64,000 nucleotides of DNA from Candidatus Solibacter usitatus (GCA_016185465.1 JACPNO010000037.1:1-64000), one strand, 5' to 3'; shown: positions 52,403-62,660, counted from the stretch's first letter. The notes: generated from the sequence alone by a model not told the origin. Made by a program: numbers and translations.

Positions 52403-53746
52403 TTGATTCTTAACGACACCATCGTAGCTTTGTCCACGCCCCCAGGCCGCGGCGGGCTGGGCGTCGTGCGCCTTTCCGGGCCGGATGCCCGCGCGGTCGC
52501 CGAGCGCATTCTCCGCTTCCCAAAGCCTGATTCCCTGCAAAACTGGCACGCGGCCATGGCTGAGCTGATCGACGCGAGCGGCGCGACGGTGGATCATGTC
52601 GTTGTCACATTCTTCGCCGGCCCGCGCTCGTACACGGCTGAAGACGTCATCGAAATCTCCTGCCACGGCTCGCCCGTAGTGCTGCGGCATTGCCTGGAAC
52701 GGGCCATGAATGCGGGCGCGCGCCCCGCTGAGCCCGGGGAATTTACGCTGCGCGCCTATCTCAATGGCCGCATCGATCTGCCGCAGGCCGAAGCCGTTCG
52801 CGATTTGATCGACGCCACCACGCTGTACCAGGCTCGTGTGGCCGCCCAGCAAGCCGAGGGGTCAGTTTCCCGCTGCATCGCGCCGCTGAAGGAGCAATTG
52901 GTTGAACTCATCTCGCTGCTCGAAGCCGGCATCGATTTCGCCGAAGACGACATCAGCGTGGCTCCAGCGACTGAAATTCTTCGGCGCCTGGATCCGGTAG
53001 TGGAAGGCATCTCCCGCCTGAGAGCCAGCTTCGCGTTTGGCAATTTGGTGCGCAGCGGATTCACCCTGGCCATCGTCGGCCGCCCCAACGTCGGCAAGAG
53101 CAGCCTGTTCAATCGCCTGCTTGAGCAGGACCGCGCCATCGTCACCGACATTCACGGCACCACGCGCGACCTGGTTTCCGAGGTAGCGGCAATCCACGGT
53201 ATTCCCGTCAAGCTAGTGGACACAGCCGGCATTCGCGTGAGCGAAGGTCTGGTTGAGACGCTAGGCATCGAGCGCAGTTTTCAGGCCATGGCGGATGCGG
53301 ATTTGACGGTGGTGATTTTGGATCTTACCCAGCCGGTGGCCTCCGAAGACAGCGAACTCCTCGCGCGCGCGCAACGCCAGGGCCGCTGGCTGCTAGTTGG
53401 CAACAAGGCCGATCTGGCGCAGCCGCCCGGCGAACATCTTGCCGTTTCTGCGTTGACCGGGCAGGGAATCGAGGAATTGCGCCAAGCCATTTTCGATTTG
53501 ATCGCGCCCGCTGGCGGCATCGAGCAGGAAACCGGCTTCATCACCAGCGTGCGCCACGCGCAATTGTTGGATGAATCTGTCGAATACCTGGAGAAAGCGC
53601 GCGGCGCGGTGGCGGAAAATATCCCCCATGAGATGCTGCTGCTGGATCTGTACGGCGGCCTGCGGCCGCTCGATGCCATCACCGGCGCCACCACGGCGGA
53701 TGATATTCTGAACCGGATCTTTTCTACATTTTGCATCGGGAAGTGA
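52403..53746 (+). CDS. mnmE: tRNA modification GTPase MnmE
   Basis: [35 protein letters not shown]-terminal CIGK; TTG start proposed. Confidence 0.95.
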   Translation: MILNDTIVALSTPPGRGGLGVVRLSGPDARAVAERILRFPKPDSLQNWHAAMAELIDASGATVDHVVVTFFAGPRSYTAEDVIEISCHGSPVVLRHCLERAMNAGARPAEPGEFTLRAYLNGRIDLPQAEAVRDLIDATTLYQARVAAQQAEGSVSRCIAPLKEQLVELISLLEAGIDFAEDDISVAPATEILRRLDPVVEGISRLRASFAFGNLVRSGFTLAIVGRPNVGKSSLFNRLLEQDRAIVTDIHGTTRDLVSEVAAIHGIPVKLVDTAGIRVSEGLVETLGIERSFQAMADADLTVVILDLTQPVASEDSELLARAQRQGRWLLVGNKADLAQPPGEHLAVSALTGQGIEELRQAIFDLIAPAGGIEQETGFITSVRHAQLLDESVEYLEKARGAVAENIPHEMLLLDLYGGLRPLDAITGATTADDILNRIFSTFCIGK

Positions 53747-53759
53747 GATTGATGGGAAG

Positions 53760-54005
53760 ATGGGAATTGTGAAGATCACCGTCGAGATTCCCGACCAGCT
53801 TTTCCGCGAGGCCCAAGCCGCTGCTGCTTTGCGAGGGATTCCACTCAAAGATTTCTTGGCTGAGGCGCTGCGCGAGCGGCTGCGATCGAAGTCTCCTGCA
53901 GCACCTCGCTGGATGCAGGCATTCGGCGGCTTGCGCGACCTCCATCGCGAAAACAAGCGTTTGGACCGCCTCATCGCGCAGGAATTCTGTTCCCTAGATA
54001 GCTGA
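53760..54005 (+). CDS. Ribbon-helix-helix-like small protein, possible orphan antitoxin
   Basis: KITVEIPDQLFREAQAAAALRGIPLKDFLAEALRERL. Confidence 0.5.
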   Translation: MGIVKITVEIPDQLFREAQAAAALRGIPLKDFLAEALRERLRSKSPAAPRWMQAFGGLRDLHRENKRLDRLIAQEFCSLDS

Positions 54006-54014
54006 TGGGGATGA

Positions 54015-54503
54015 ATGTTCGAGACATCCGACAGAAGGCACCAGTGGTCCTGGCCGGCATTCTGGATCCAGCAACTGATCGCTCCCCTCGGAAGCCTCTT
54101 TGCCGCAGGCTCAGCGACCCTTTGGCTCGCGGGCTTTTTTTACTCCGCCCCAAAACCTCTGAAGGAATGGGCGGGAGCGCTCGATTACGCATACCCTCTA
54201 CTGGCCGGATTCATGCTCGGGTTCGTCGCGCGGCGTTTTTCGCCCAAGTCGAATCAAACCGGCCGCTGGGTCTGGGTCCTGCCCGTTCTGGTCTGCGTAT
54301 TGGGATTTGTGTTTGACTTGACGCAGGATCCGGCCAATGCGATTTCAACTTTCTTCAAACCAAATGGGTCTGAACAGGGCATGAACTTGTTCTTTTTCGT
54401 ATATCCCGCGGTCGCGTCTGGATTCTATTCTCTTGGAGTGTTAGTCGCTAGCCGGTGTTCGGCTTCTCGCGCCGACGAAAAGGCAACCAAGCGGGGCAGT
54501 TGA
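54015..54503 (+). CDS. Hypothetical membrane protein
   Basis: 162 aa with four hydrophobic segments. Confidence 0.6.
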   Translation: MFETSDRRHQWSWPAFWIQQLIAPLGSLFAAGSATLWLAGFFYSAPKPLKEWAGALDYAYPLLAGFMLGFVARRFSPKSNQTGRWVWVLPVLVCVLGFVFDLTQDPANAISTFFKPNGSEQGMNLFFFVYPAVASGFYSLGVLVASRCSASRADEKATKRGS

Positions 54504-54509
54504 GTTAAC

Positions 54510-54908
54510 GTGGTAGCAATGCCCCACACCCCCGCCGCCCTCGCCCTGGCCTTCATGGACCGCATCAACGCCCACGACCTCGAAGGCCTCGCCGCCCTGA
54601 TGACCGACGATCACACCTTCATCGATTCTCTCGGTAAAGCCATTCGCGGCAGCAAATGGGTGCGCCCGGCGTGGAACATGTACTTCGAATTTTGTCCCGA
54701 TTACTGGATCACCCACGAAGCCGTCATCGAGAATGGCGAAACGGTTGCCATCTTCGGCAAAGCCGGCGGGACCATCGCCGGGGAGCATCGTTGGGAAACG
54801 CCGGCGGCGTGGAAAGCCGTCGTCAAGGACGGCCGCGTGCAGGAATGGCGGGTCTACTCGGACAACAAACCGGTGCACGACATTCTGGCGCGTCAGGAAT
54901 GCGAGTAA
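54510..54908 (+). CDS. SnoaL/NTF2-like protein
   Basis: ALAFMDRINAHDLEGLAALMTDDHTFIDSLGK. Confidence 0.8.
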   Translation: MVAMPHTPAALALAFMDRINAHDLEGLAALMTDDHTFIDSLGKAIRGSKWVRPAWNMYFEFCPDYWITHEAVIENGETVAIFGKAGGTIAGEHRWETPAAWKAVVKDGRVQEWRVYSDNKPVHDILARQECE

Positions 54909-54911
54909 ACG

Positions 54912-55157
54912 TCACGCAAAGACAATTTGCGCGATCACCAGCTCCGGCAGCGCCTGGTTCCAGCTATCGGGAATATTGTCGAAGGCCAGACGGAAATTCT
55001 TGAGATCGCCCGGCGAGAGCCTGCCTGCGCGGGCGCCGACAATCGCCACCCGCTCGCGCAGCACCACTTGTCCAAAGGCATCGCGGAACACGCAGTTGAT
55101 TTCCACCAGCTTCAGCGTGCGGTCGCCCTTATTGCCGATTTTGCCACGATCGCGCAC
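54912..55157 (-). CDS. Small conserved hypothetical protein, N-terminus uncertain
   Basis: KIGNKGDRTLKLVEINCVFRDAFGQVVLRERVAIV looks like a coding sequence; GTG start at 55157. Confidence 0.45.
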   Translation of the reverse strand: MRDRGKIGNKGDRTLKLVEINCVFRDAFGQVVLRERVAIVGARAGRLSPGDLKNFRLAFDNIPDSWNQALPELVIAQIVFA

Positions 55158-55199
55158 ACCCAGTACGCGGGCGGAATCTCGATCTTTTGCTTAACTGGC

Positions 55200-56552
55200 T
55201 TAACGGCCTCCAACGGTCATCTCCCGAATCACCAGGGTGGGCGCGGCGGTTGAGCCGCGAAACTCCAAATCCGACGCGATCATTTCCACATTCATGAGCA
55301 TATCCTTTAGGTTCCCGGCGATGGTCACCTCCGAAACAGGATAGGCCAACTCGCCATTGCGAATCCAGATGCCGGCGGCGCCGCGCGAGTAATCGCCGGT
55401 TACTACGTTCACTCCAGAGCCGATCAGCTCCGTGACATAAAACCCATTGGCAACCGACGCAATCACCGATTCCGGCGTAGGCGCGCCCTTCTCGATGTAC
55501 AGATTTCCGTGCCCGATCCCGGCATTGCCCGTCAATCCACGGGATGCGCTGCCGGTAGTTTTCATGCCCAGCTTGCGCGCCGTGTATGTGTTCAACAGGT
55601 AATTCCGCAGGACGCCTTTTTCCAGAATGACGGTCCGGCGCGAGGGCACGCCTTCGTCGTCGAACGGCGAGGTGCCAAACAGGCCGGGCGTGGTCGCGTC
55701 GTCGATGACCGTGAGGTTTTCGGAGGCGACTTTTTCGCCCAGTTTGCCGGCCAGAAACGACGCCTGGCGGTAGACGGATTCGCCGTGCACGGCTTCAAAA
55801 ATATTGCCCAGCAGGCTGCTGGCGGTGCGCGGCTCGAATACTACCGGCACGCGCTGAGTCTCCACTTTCTTGCCGCCCAGCCTGCGCAGGGCGCGCATGG
55901 CGGCAATGCGCCCGATGTCGGCTGGCAATTCGAGCGCGGCAAAGCGGCGCGCCATCGAGACCCAATAGTCGCGTTCCATGGATTCGCCTTCGCGGGCGAT
56001 GGGAACGGCGGCGAGTGAGCAGTAGCTGGTGCGGTATTCGCCCAGAAATCCTCGCGAATTGGCGAAGATGTTGCGGCCCAGATGGGTATCGAAAGAGCCG
56101 CCTTCGGAATTTGAAATGCGCGGATCGGCGTCCAGAGCGGCGGCCTCGGCTTCGCGCGCCAGCTCGATTTTGCGCGGCGTCTCCAGTTGCGCGATGTCCT
56201 CGGAATAGAGCCGCAAATCCCCCGGGATGGCGCCCAGTTCCCCGGCGTCGGGCAGCCCGGCGTGCGGATCGGCGGTGGTGATTTTCGCCAGCTCAATGGC
56301 CGCGGCAACCATCTGCCGGATGCCCTCCGGCGAGAGGTCGGAAGTATACGCCGAGCCTGTGTTTTTTCCAATGAGAATGCGCAGCCCTGCCGCGCGCGAT
56401 CCGGATTCCTTCAAGCTCTCGACTTCGCGCATGCGGATGTTGGCGGAAAATTCCTCGCCTTCCGAGATCGTGCACTCGGCATCGGCTGCGCCCGCCGCCA
56501 GAGCTTGCCGGATGCAGTCCGCGGCCAGCTCCGGCAGGTGATTACTGCTCAA
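55200..56552 (-). CDS. pmbA: TldD/PmbA family metalloprotease (PmbA-like)
   Basis: GNAGIGHGNLYIEKG; NVVTGDYSRGAAGIWIRNGELAYPVSEVTIAGNLKDML. Confidence 0.88.
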   Translation of the reverse strand: MSSNHLPELAADCIRQALAAGAADAECTISEGEEFSANIRMREVESLKESGSRAAGLRILIGKNTGSAYTSDLSPEGIRQMVAAAIELAKITTADPHAGLPDAGELGAIPGDLRLYSEDIAQLETPRKIELAREAEAAALDADPRISNSEGGSFDTHLGRNIFANSRGFLGEYRTSYCSLAAVPIAREGESMERDYWVSMARRFAALELPADIGRIAAMRALRRLGGKKVETQRVPVVFEPRTASSLLGNIFEAVHGESVYRQASFLAGKLGEKVASENLTVIDDATTPGLFGTSPFDDEGVPSRRTVILEKGVLRNYLLNTYTARKLGMKTTGSASRGLTGNAGIGHGNLYIEKGAPTPESVIASVANGFYVTELIGSGVNVVTGDYSRGAAGIWIRNGELAYPVSEVTIAGNLKDMLMNVEMIASDLEFRGSTAAPTLVIREMTVGGR

Positions 56553-57979
56553 GCCGTGCCTCCGACCGTCATGCGGTCCACGCGAATGGTGGGAATGCCG
56601 ACGCCGACCGGCACGCTTTGCCCCTCTTTGCCGCAGATGCCGATGCCTTCATCGAGCTGCAAGTCGTTGCCCACCATACTGACGTATTTCAGGGCCTCGG
56701 GGCCGTTGCCGACCAGCGTCGCGTTGCGCACCGGCCGCGTCAGCTTGCCGTCTTCGATCAGATAACTTTCCGAAGCCGAAAATACGAAATTGCCGCTGGT
56801 GATATCCACTTGCCCGCCGCCGAAATTGACGCAGTAAAGGCCGCGGGGCACGCTGCGAATGATGTCGCCGGGATCGCTTTCCCCGGCCAGCATGAAGGTG
56901 TTGGTCATGCGCGGCATGGGGATATGCTCGTAGCTCTCGCGGCGTCCGTTGCCGGTCGGTTGTTCGCCCAGAATACGGCTGGAAAGCTGATCTTGCAAAT
57001 AGCCGCGCAGGATGCCTTTTTCGATGAGTACATTGCGCGCGGTGGGATTGCCTTCGTCGTCTACGTTAAGCGAGCCGCGGCGATTGCGGATGGTGCCGTC
57101 GTCGATCACCGTGCACAGCGGGCTGGCCACCTGCTGGCCGATGCGGCCGCTGAATGCGGAAACTTGCTTGCGATTGAAATCGGCTTCGAGGCCGTGGCCC
57201 ACGGCTTCGTGCAACAGAACGCCTGGCCACCCCGGGCCAAGCACCACGGTAGTTTCGCCGGCCGGTGCTTCCACGGCGTCGAGCTGGACGACTGCCTGAC
57301 GGGCGGCATCGACGGCGAAATATTCCGGCGGCTTTTCATCGAGAAAATACGATAGCTCCACGCGCCCCCCGCCGCCCGCATGTCCGCGCTGGGGCGGCCC
57401 GCCGTTTTGCCGGGCCAGAGCCGAAACGCTCAGCCGGGCCAGCGGCTGGCGATCGTAGCTCAACACGCCGCCGCTGGTGGCGATAAGTACTTGCCGCAGA
57501 TTGTCGGCATAGGTGGCCTGCACCTGGAAAATGCGCGAATCGTAATCGCGAGCGGCCTTGTCGGCGCGCTTCACCAGCTCCACGCGCTCGGCGAAAGCCG
57601 TTTCGTTGGGCGAGACCAGGACCGGATACAGGTTGCGCCGCATTCCCTCTTCGAGCGACGTCTTGTCGATTTTCGCGGGACCGGCCGCAATGCAGGCGGC
57701 AACCTTCGCGGCTTTGCGTATCTTCTCCGGGCTTAAATCGTCGCTATAGGCATAACCGGTGCGCTCGCCGGCGATTACGCGCACGCCCACGCCCACGGAA
57801 ACGCCCTGGGTAGCGCTCTTTACAATGGATTCGTCCAGGCTCATCGAAGAGGTGGAAAGGTACTCAAAATACAGGTCCGCGTAGTCCCCGCCTCGGGACA
57901 GCGCGTCCGCCAGGTACGATTCCAGGTCGCTCCGCGTTATTCCAAACCGGTGCGCGAAGAAGGACTCCGAAAAGGCCAT
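56549..57979 (-). CDS. tldD: TldD/PmbA family metalloprotease (TldD-like)
   Basis: GWPGVLLHEAVGHGLEADFNRK with HExxxH motif; ATGA overlap with pmbA. Confidence 0.92.
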   Translation of the reverse strand: MAFSESFFAHRFGITRSDLESYLADALSRGGDYADLYFEYLSTSSMSLDESIVKSATQGVSVGVGVRVIAGERTGYAYSDDLSPEKIRKAAKVAACIAAGPAKIDKTSLEEGMRRNLYPVLVSPNETAFAERVELVKRADKAARDYDSRIFQVQATYADNLRQVLIATSGGVLSYDRQPLARLSVSALARQNGGPPQRGHAGGGGRVELSYFLDEKPPEYFAVDAARQAVVQLDAVEAPAGETTVVLGPGWPGVLLHEAVGHGLEADFNRKQVSAFSGRIGQQVASPLCTVIDDGTIRNRRGSLNVDDEGNPTARNVLIEKGILRGYLQDQLSSRILGEQPTGNGRRESYEHIPMPRMTNTFMLAGESDPGDIIRSVPRGLYCVNFGGGQVDITSGNFVFSASESYLIEDGKLTRPVRNATLVGNGPEALKYVSMVGNDLQLDEGIGICGKEGQSVPVGVGIPTIRVDRMTVGGTA

Positions 57980-58085
57980 ATAACTCCAGCCTAACATGCA
58001 GCCCGTTTGACCGAGAGGTTCGACGCAGGCGTCACCTGAGTAGCTAACCCGTGACAGTGTGAGGCGTCCAAGCAACAGCAGTCGT

Positions 58086-59180
58086 ATGCTTCATTACCTT
58101 TCAGGAGTTTTCGCGTACATGAGCCGGGTCTCGCTGCTATTGTTGGCCTGCTTATTCGCTGTCCAACTCGCAAAGGCCAGCCAGACCGAATTTCGCCTGC
58201 AGGCCGTCCCGGCAATGGTCTACAAAGTAGACGATCCGGGAAATACCGGAACGTCATCATTCGTGTTCGATACTGCCGTGATCTGCTCCACCGATTGCGC
58301 GCTCACCCCGATTTCCGCCAGCGTGGAGCTCTCCAATGGCCGATCTGTGGTCGAGCGGCAGGAGTGGACGGCCGAACTGCTGGCGAAGATGAAGCGGGCT
58401 AACTATCGGATCTCGCCGGATACTCCGGCCGCATCTCCCCGGCGCATGTTTGCGCTGCCCGAAGCATTTGACCTTCACTTTTACTTCCGCTGTCCCCAGG
58501 CGCTGGCGATTGAGTCCGCGGCTGTGCGGGTAAAGGTCGCAGACGCAAAGGGTCGCCGGGGCGAACAGATGTTGAGGATCCCCATTCAGTACTACCAACA
58601 GAAGACATCGCTCCTCGTTCCATTTCGCGGCCGGGGCGTTGCCGGGCAGGACTGGATCACGAACGGCGGCCATGGCGGCGGCATTGGCACCGACTTCGCC
58701 ATCGACCTGCGCGGCTTGGACCAGAATTATGCGGAAAAGAAAAACGATGCCGGCGAAAACGATTCGGCTTGGGGTTGGGGTCGCGAGATTCTTGCCCCCG
58801 CGGCTGGAATCGTGACCTATGCTCGCAATGATGTGCCCAACAACCCGCGCCCGGGAGACCCCGATATCAATTCGTTGGGGGCATTACATGACCCGGTTAT
58901 GGCGTTTATGGGGAATTGCGTCATCATCGACCACGGCAATTCCGAATACAGCGTAATGGCGCACCTGCAACAAGGCTCAGTCACGGTGAAGCTGGGCGAA
59001 CGGGTCGCCGCCGGCCAGGGGATTGGAAAGCTGGGAAACTCGGGAGACTCATTCGGGCCGCACCTGCATTATCAACTTCAATCGGGCCCACAGCCTTTTC
59101 ACGGTCAGTCGCTGCCATTCAGGTTTCAAAACATCGATGATGCACAACTCTCCCGAGGTACACGTTTCACCACAAAATAG
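58086..59180 (+). CDS. M23 family metallopeptidase, exported
   Basis: GNCVIIDHGNSEYSVMAHLQQGSVTVKLGERVAAGQGIGKLGNSGDSFGPHLHYQL. Confidence 0.88.
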   Translation: MLHYLSGVFAYMSRVSLLLLACLFAVQLAKASQTEFRLQAVPAMVYKVDDPGNTGTSSFVFDTAVICSTDCALTPISASVELSNGRSVVERQEWTAELLAKMKRANYRISPDTPAASPRRMFALPEAFDLHFYFRCPQALAIESAAVRVKVADAKGRRGEQMLRIPIQYYQQKTSLLVPFRGRGVAGQDWITNGGHGGGIGTDFAIDLRGLDQNYAEKKNDAGENDSAWGWGREILAPAAGIVTYARNDVPNNPRPGDPDINSLGALHDPVMAFMGNCVIIDHGNSEYSVMAHLQQGSVTVKLGERVAAGQGIGKLGNSGDSFGPHLHYQLQSGPQPFHGQSLPFRFQNIDDAQLSRGTRFTTK

Positions 59181-59187
59181 CAGAAGA

Positions 59188-59209
59188 GGGCGGTTTGAAA
59201 CCCGCCCCT
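59188..59209. repeat. Family A palindrome
   Basis: GGGCGGTTTGAAACCCGCCCCT, about 8 nt after the M23 peptidase stop. Confidence 0.75.
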
Positions 59210-59320
59210 CCGAGGCGGCCAGTTAACAAGAATTAATCGCGCGTTCATGCCTGGTCAATGTATCCCCGCGTCTTTCTATGTGAGAGCGAACGATCGCCTC
59301 AGAAAAGGAAACAAAACACC

Positions 59321-59590
59321 ATGAAAACGTTATCAGCTTTGTTGCTTGGCTCGGCGATGCTTCTCGGGACGGCGTTTGCTGCGGATCAAAAAGACGCAAA
59401 AGCGACCACCGATGCTTCCAAAACCACTGTGAAGAAGCACAAACGCGCCAAAAAGTCCGCCGCCAAGAAGACCACCGCCAACAACATGATCGCGAAGCCG
59501 AGTGCGTCGGCCGCGTCAACCACCCCGGCTCCGGCGAAGGCTGCTACTCCGGCTCCGGCAAAGACGGCTACGCCAGCTCCCGCGAAGTAA
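59321..59590 (+). CDS. Exported Lys/Ala/Pro-rich protein with APAK repeats
   Basis: Signal peptide, KKHKRAKKSAAKK stretch, (A)TPAPAK repeats at the C-terminus. Confidence 0.7.
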   Translation: MKTLSALLLGSAMLLGTAFAADQKDAKATTDASKTTVKKHKRAKKSAAKKTTANNMIAKPSASAASTTPAPAKAATPAPAKTATPAPAK

Positions 59591-59646
59591 GCGGTGTCTC
59601 TATTTGCAGGGGTGGGGCGTTTCTTGGAGATGCCTCGCCCCTCTGT

Positions 59647-61014
59647 TTATCGCTTGAGTCCGAACTGGCTAAGCAGGTAATCGACAATCTCGGAGCGGTC
59701 TTCCGGTTTTACGCTGGCGCCCCAGCCCTTCATCTTGTCCACTTCGCGCTCCCATTGCGGGCGCGTCAGTCTCTGGCCGGTAATCATCTCTTCGCCGTGG
59801 CATCCGATGCAGGATGTTTTCACTTTTTCCGGGAACGGCGCATAAGTTGAAGGCGGCGGACTTTGCGGCAGCCCGGCCTTGGCGCCCACTTCCACTCTCA
59901 CTTGCTGCACCACGTTCCAAAGATATCCGGAAGGATTCCACTCCTGCACCAGCGGCTGCGTTTCCCCCGCGCGATTGAACGCCCGCGCCATCAGGACATA
60001 CGACCCGGCCTGGCGCGGCGTCCACTGTGCCTCCCACATACGCCAGGCGTAGCGGGCCTGATCCGTACCCAATTTCGCCGGCTGCCAGGTGCGGCCGTTG
60101 TCGGTCGAAACATCCACGCGCGCGACCGGCGATTCGCCCGACCAGGCCACCCCGCGCACCGTTGCCGGGCCTTCAGCCAGCATTTGACCTTCGACCGGGC
60201 TGGCGATCACGGATTTAATTCCCAGCAAAGTCACCGGCGTCATCAGCGACGCATCGACCGGCGCGCCGGGGGTGACGGTGCGCACCGGACGGCGATACGC
60301 GGTCTTCATGAAAAAGCCGTCGAATTCCTTGTCGCGCACCTCGATATGAGTCAGCCATTTGACCCAGCTATCGCCAGCCCATCCGGGCGCGATCACGCGC
60401 AGCGGGAAGCCGTGGGAGGCCGGCAGCGGCTGCCCGTTCATCTCGAACGCCAGCATGGTATCGGCGTGCAGGGCTTTTTCCAGGGGAATGGCGCGCTGAA
60501 AATCCGGCATGGTTCCAATCGGCACATCGGCGCCATTGAACAGCACTTCTTTGGCGGACGCTTTGTAGCCGGCCTTTTTCAGAACGTCGGCCAGACGCAC
60601 GCCTGCCCAGCGCCCATTGCCTACCGCGCCATGCTGCCATTGCAGCCCGGCGAGAGTGGGCTGGTAAAAACTGCGGCCGTTGCCGGCGCATTCGAGCACG
60701 CTCACCAGCTCGACGCGCGGAAGCTGTTTGAGCTCGTTCATGGAAAGCGTGAGCGGCGCCGAGACTTCGCCCTCCACCCGCAGGCGCCATGCGGCGAGAT
60801 CAACAGACGGCGTGTACACGTGGGTGCGCACGAAGAACCGCTCGTTAGGAGTGATCCAGGAATCGAAGCCGCTGAGCGGCATTTCAAAGTCTTCCGGACG
60901 GGCCCCACGAATGATCATGTCGGCGGCGGGCAAGCGCCAGCCCCCGGCCAGCGCTGCGGCGGATAAGGTTTGAAAGAAATGTCGCCGGGATACGGCCATG
61001 CGGTTCTTCCTCAC
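59647..61014 (-). CDS. Sulfite-oxidase-like molybdopterin enzyme with C-terminal c-type heme motif
   Basis: ECAGNGRSFYQP cysteine site; C-terminal SCIGCHGEEMITGQRLTRPQWEREVDKMKGWGA. Confidence 0.85.
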   Translation of the reverse strand: MRKNRMAVSRRHFFQTLSAAALAGGWRLPAADMIIRGARPEDFEMPLSGFDSWITPNERFFVRTHVYTPSVDLAAWRLRVEGEVSAPLTLSMNELKQLPRVELVSVLECAGNGRSFYQPTLAGLQWQHGAVGNGRWAGVRLADVLKKAGYKASAKEVLFNGADVPIGTMPDFQRAIPLEKALHADTMLAFEMNGQPLPASHGFPLRVIAPGWAGDSWVKWLTHIEVRDKEFDGFFMKTAYRRPVRTVTPGAPVDASLMTPVTLLGIKSVIASPVEGQMLAEGPATVRGVAWSGESPVARVDVSTDNGRTWQPAKLGTDQARYAWRMWEAQWTPRQAGSYVLMARAFNRAGETQPLVQEWNPSGYLWNVVQQVRVEVGAKAGLPQSPPPSTYAPFPEKVKTSCIGCHGEEMITGQRLTRPQWEREVDKMKGWGASVKPEDRSEIVDYLLSQFGLKR

Positions 61015-62660
61015 TCCAATGAGATTTTCAGGTAACTGGTGTTGTTGTTGCGAATCACCACGGGCTGCGTGTTGCGGTGTCCGTCTTTCTCCACCGTGAC
61101 GTTGTAAGTCCCGGGCGGCAGGTTGAGTTTCGCGGGCGTGACTTGTGAGTCAGGCTTGTCGTCGATGAAGATGGCCGCGCCGGGCGGGGTGGAGGTGAGC
61201 ATCAAAATGCCGCCGTGTTTCCGCAGGCGAATCGTGGGCAAGGTGAGAGGAGAATCCGATACCTGCAGCTCGCGGCTCTCGGGCTGATAGCCGTCGAGGT
61301 TGATCACCGCGGAGTGCTTGCCCGGGCTGAGCGGTATCATGCAGGGCGTGGCGCAGGAGGTGTCCGCCTGACCATCGACCACTACGGTTGCGGCTTGGGG
61401 TTCGCTTGCAAACCAGACATCCTGCGCCGCACCTCGCGCCTGGCGCTCGGGACGCGGTGCATCGCCTGGCGGCTTATCGCCGGCGGCCGATTCCGTCGCG
61501 GTTCTTACGGGCGTGGCGTCGGACCCGAGCGGGCTGGGCTTTTTCGCGTCCGCCTGCGCGGGCAATTGCGGGCTGGGCGCGTTGCTGGCAATCGCATCCG
61601 GAGGCTGCTGCTCCGGCATCGGCCAAACGCCTAATTGCCAGGCGGCAAGCGCTCCCAGACCGGCCAGAATTACCAGCGCGGCCAGAAACACGCCGGCCCG
61701 TGAGCGCTTCGGCGGCTCGCTGATGGCGGTGTCCTGAGTGGTGGGGGGCGGCGGGATCACCCGCTGCGTCTCCTGCTCCGTGGCGCCGAGCGTGGCCATG
61801 CCAAGATCGGATCCGCGCGCCAGCGGTTTCCAGCCCTTGGTCCCGGCGCTAGCCCGCTCCAGCGCCTCCACGAATTCCACGCAGTTGACGAACCGGCTAT
61901 CGGGCTTCTTGGCGAGGGCCTTGCGCAGCACCCCGGAGATCCGGGGCCCGAGCGATGGATTCAATTTCTGCGCCGGCTCCGGTTCCTCGGCCACGATTTT
62001 GAACACCACTGTCGTCACATGATCGCCGGCGAACGGCTTGGCGCCGGTCAGAATTTCATAGGCGATCACGGCGAGCGAAAACTGATCGGCGCGGCCATCC
62101 ACGGTCAAGCCTTGCACCTGCTCGGGCGACATGTAATTGGGCGTCCCCACCAGCGTGCCGGCCTGGGTGAATTGCTGCGAAGTAGTCACCTTGGCGATTC
62201 CGAAGTCGGCGATTTTCGCTATTCCGTTGGAAGTCACCATGATATTGGCGGGCTTGATGTCGCGGTGCACGATGCCCTTCTGGTGGGCGTAATCGAGCGC
62301 GGCCGCGGTCTGCCGCAGCAGGTTCAGGAAAAGGACGGGAGAAACGGCTTCGCGTTCGCACAGAAGCTGTTCCAGCGTGGGTCCGTCGACGAATTCCATG
62401 GCGATGAACGCCATTTCGCCCTGGTCATCCATGTCGTAGATGGTGACAATGCCGGTGTGGGACAGAATGCCGGCCGAGCGCGCTTCACGGAACAAGCGCT
62501 GCTGCAGGCGCGCGCGCTCCTCGGGATCGGGAACCTCGCCCAGGCGAATGGTTTTGATGGCCACCGGACGGCCAATGGTAGGGTCAATGGCCTGGTACAC
62601 GATGCCCATGGCGCCGCGTCCCAGTTCTTTGACGATCTCGTACCGGCCGATCCGCTCCAT
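61011..62660 (-). CDS. Ser/Thr protein kinase with PEGA domains
   Basis: LGRGAMGIVYQAIDPTIGRPVAIKTI; HRDIKPANIMV; GYQPESRELQV and GHRNTQPVV PEGA-like segments. Confidence 0.92.
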   Translation of the reverse strand: MERIGRYEIVKELGRGAMGIVYQAIDPTIGRPVAIKTIRLGEVPDPEERARLQQRLFREARSAGILSHTGIVTIYDMDDQGEMAFIAMEFVDGPTLEQLLCEREAVSPVLFLNLLRQTAAALDYAHQKGIVHRDIKPANIMVTSNGIAKIADFGIAKVTTSQQFTQAGTLVGTPNYMSPEQVQGLTVDGRADQFSLAVIAYEILTGAKPFAGDHVTTVVFKIVAEEPEPAQKLNPSLGPRISGVLRKALAKKPDSRFVNCVEFVEALERASAGTKGWKPLARGSDLGMATLGATEQETQRVIPPPPTTQDTAISEPPKRSRAGVFLAALVILAGLGALAAWQLGVWPMPEQQPPDAIASNAPSPQLPAQADAKKPSPLGSDATPVRTATESAAGDKPPGDAPRPERQARGAAQDVWFASEPQAATVVVDGQADTSCATPCMIPLSPGKHSAVINLDGYQPESRELQVSDSPLTLPTIRLRKHGGILMLTSTPPGAAIFIDDKPDSQVTPAKLNLPPGTYNVTVEKDGHRNTQPVVIRNNNTSYLKISLE

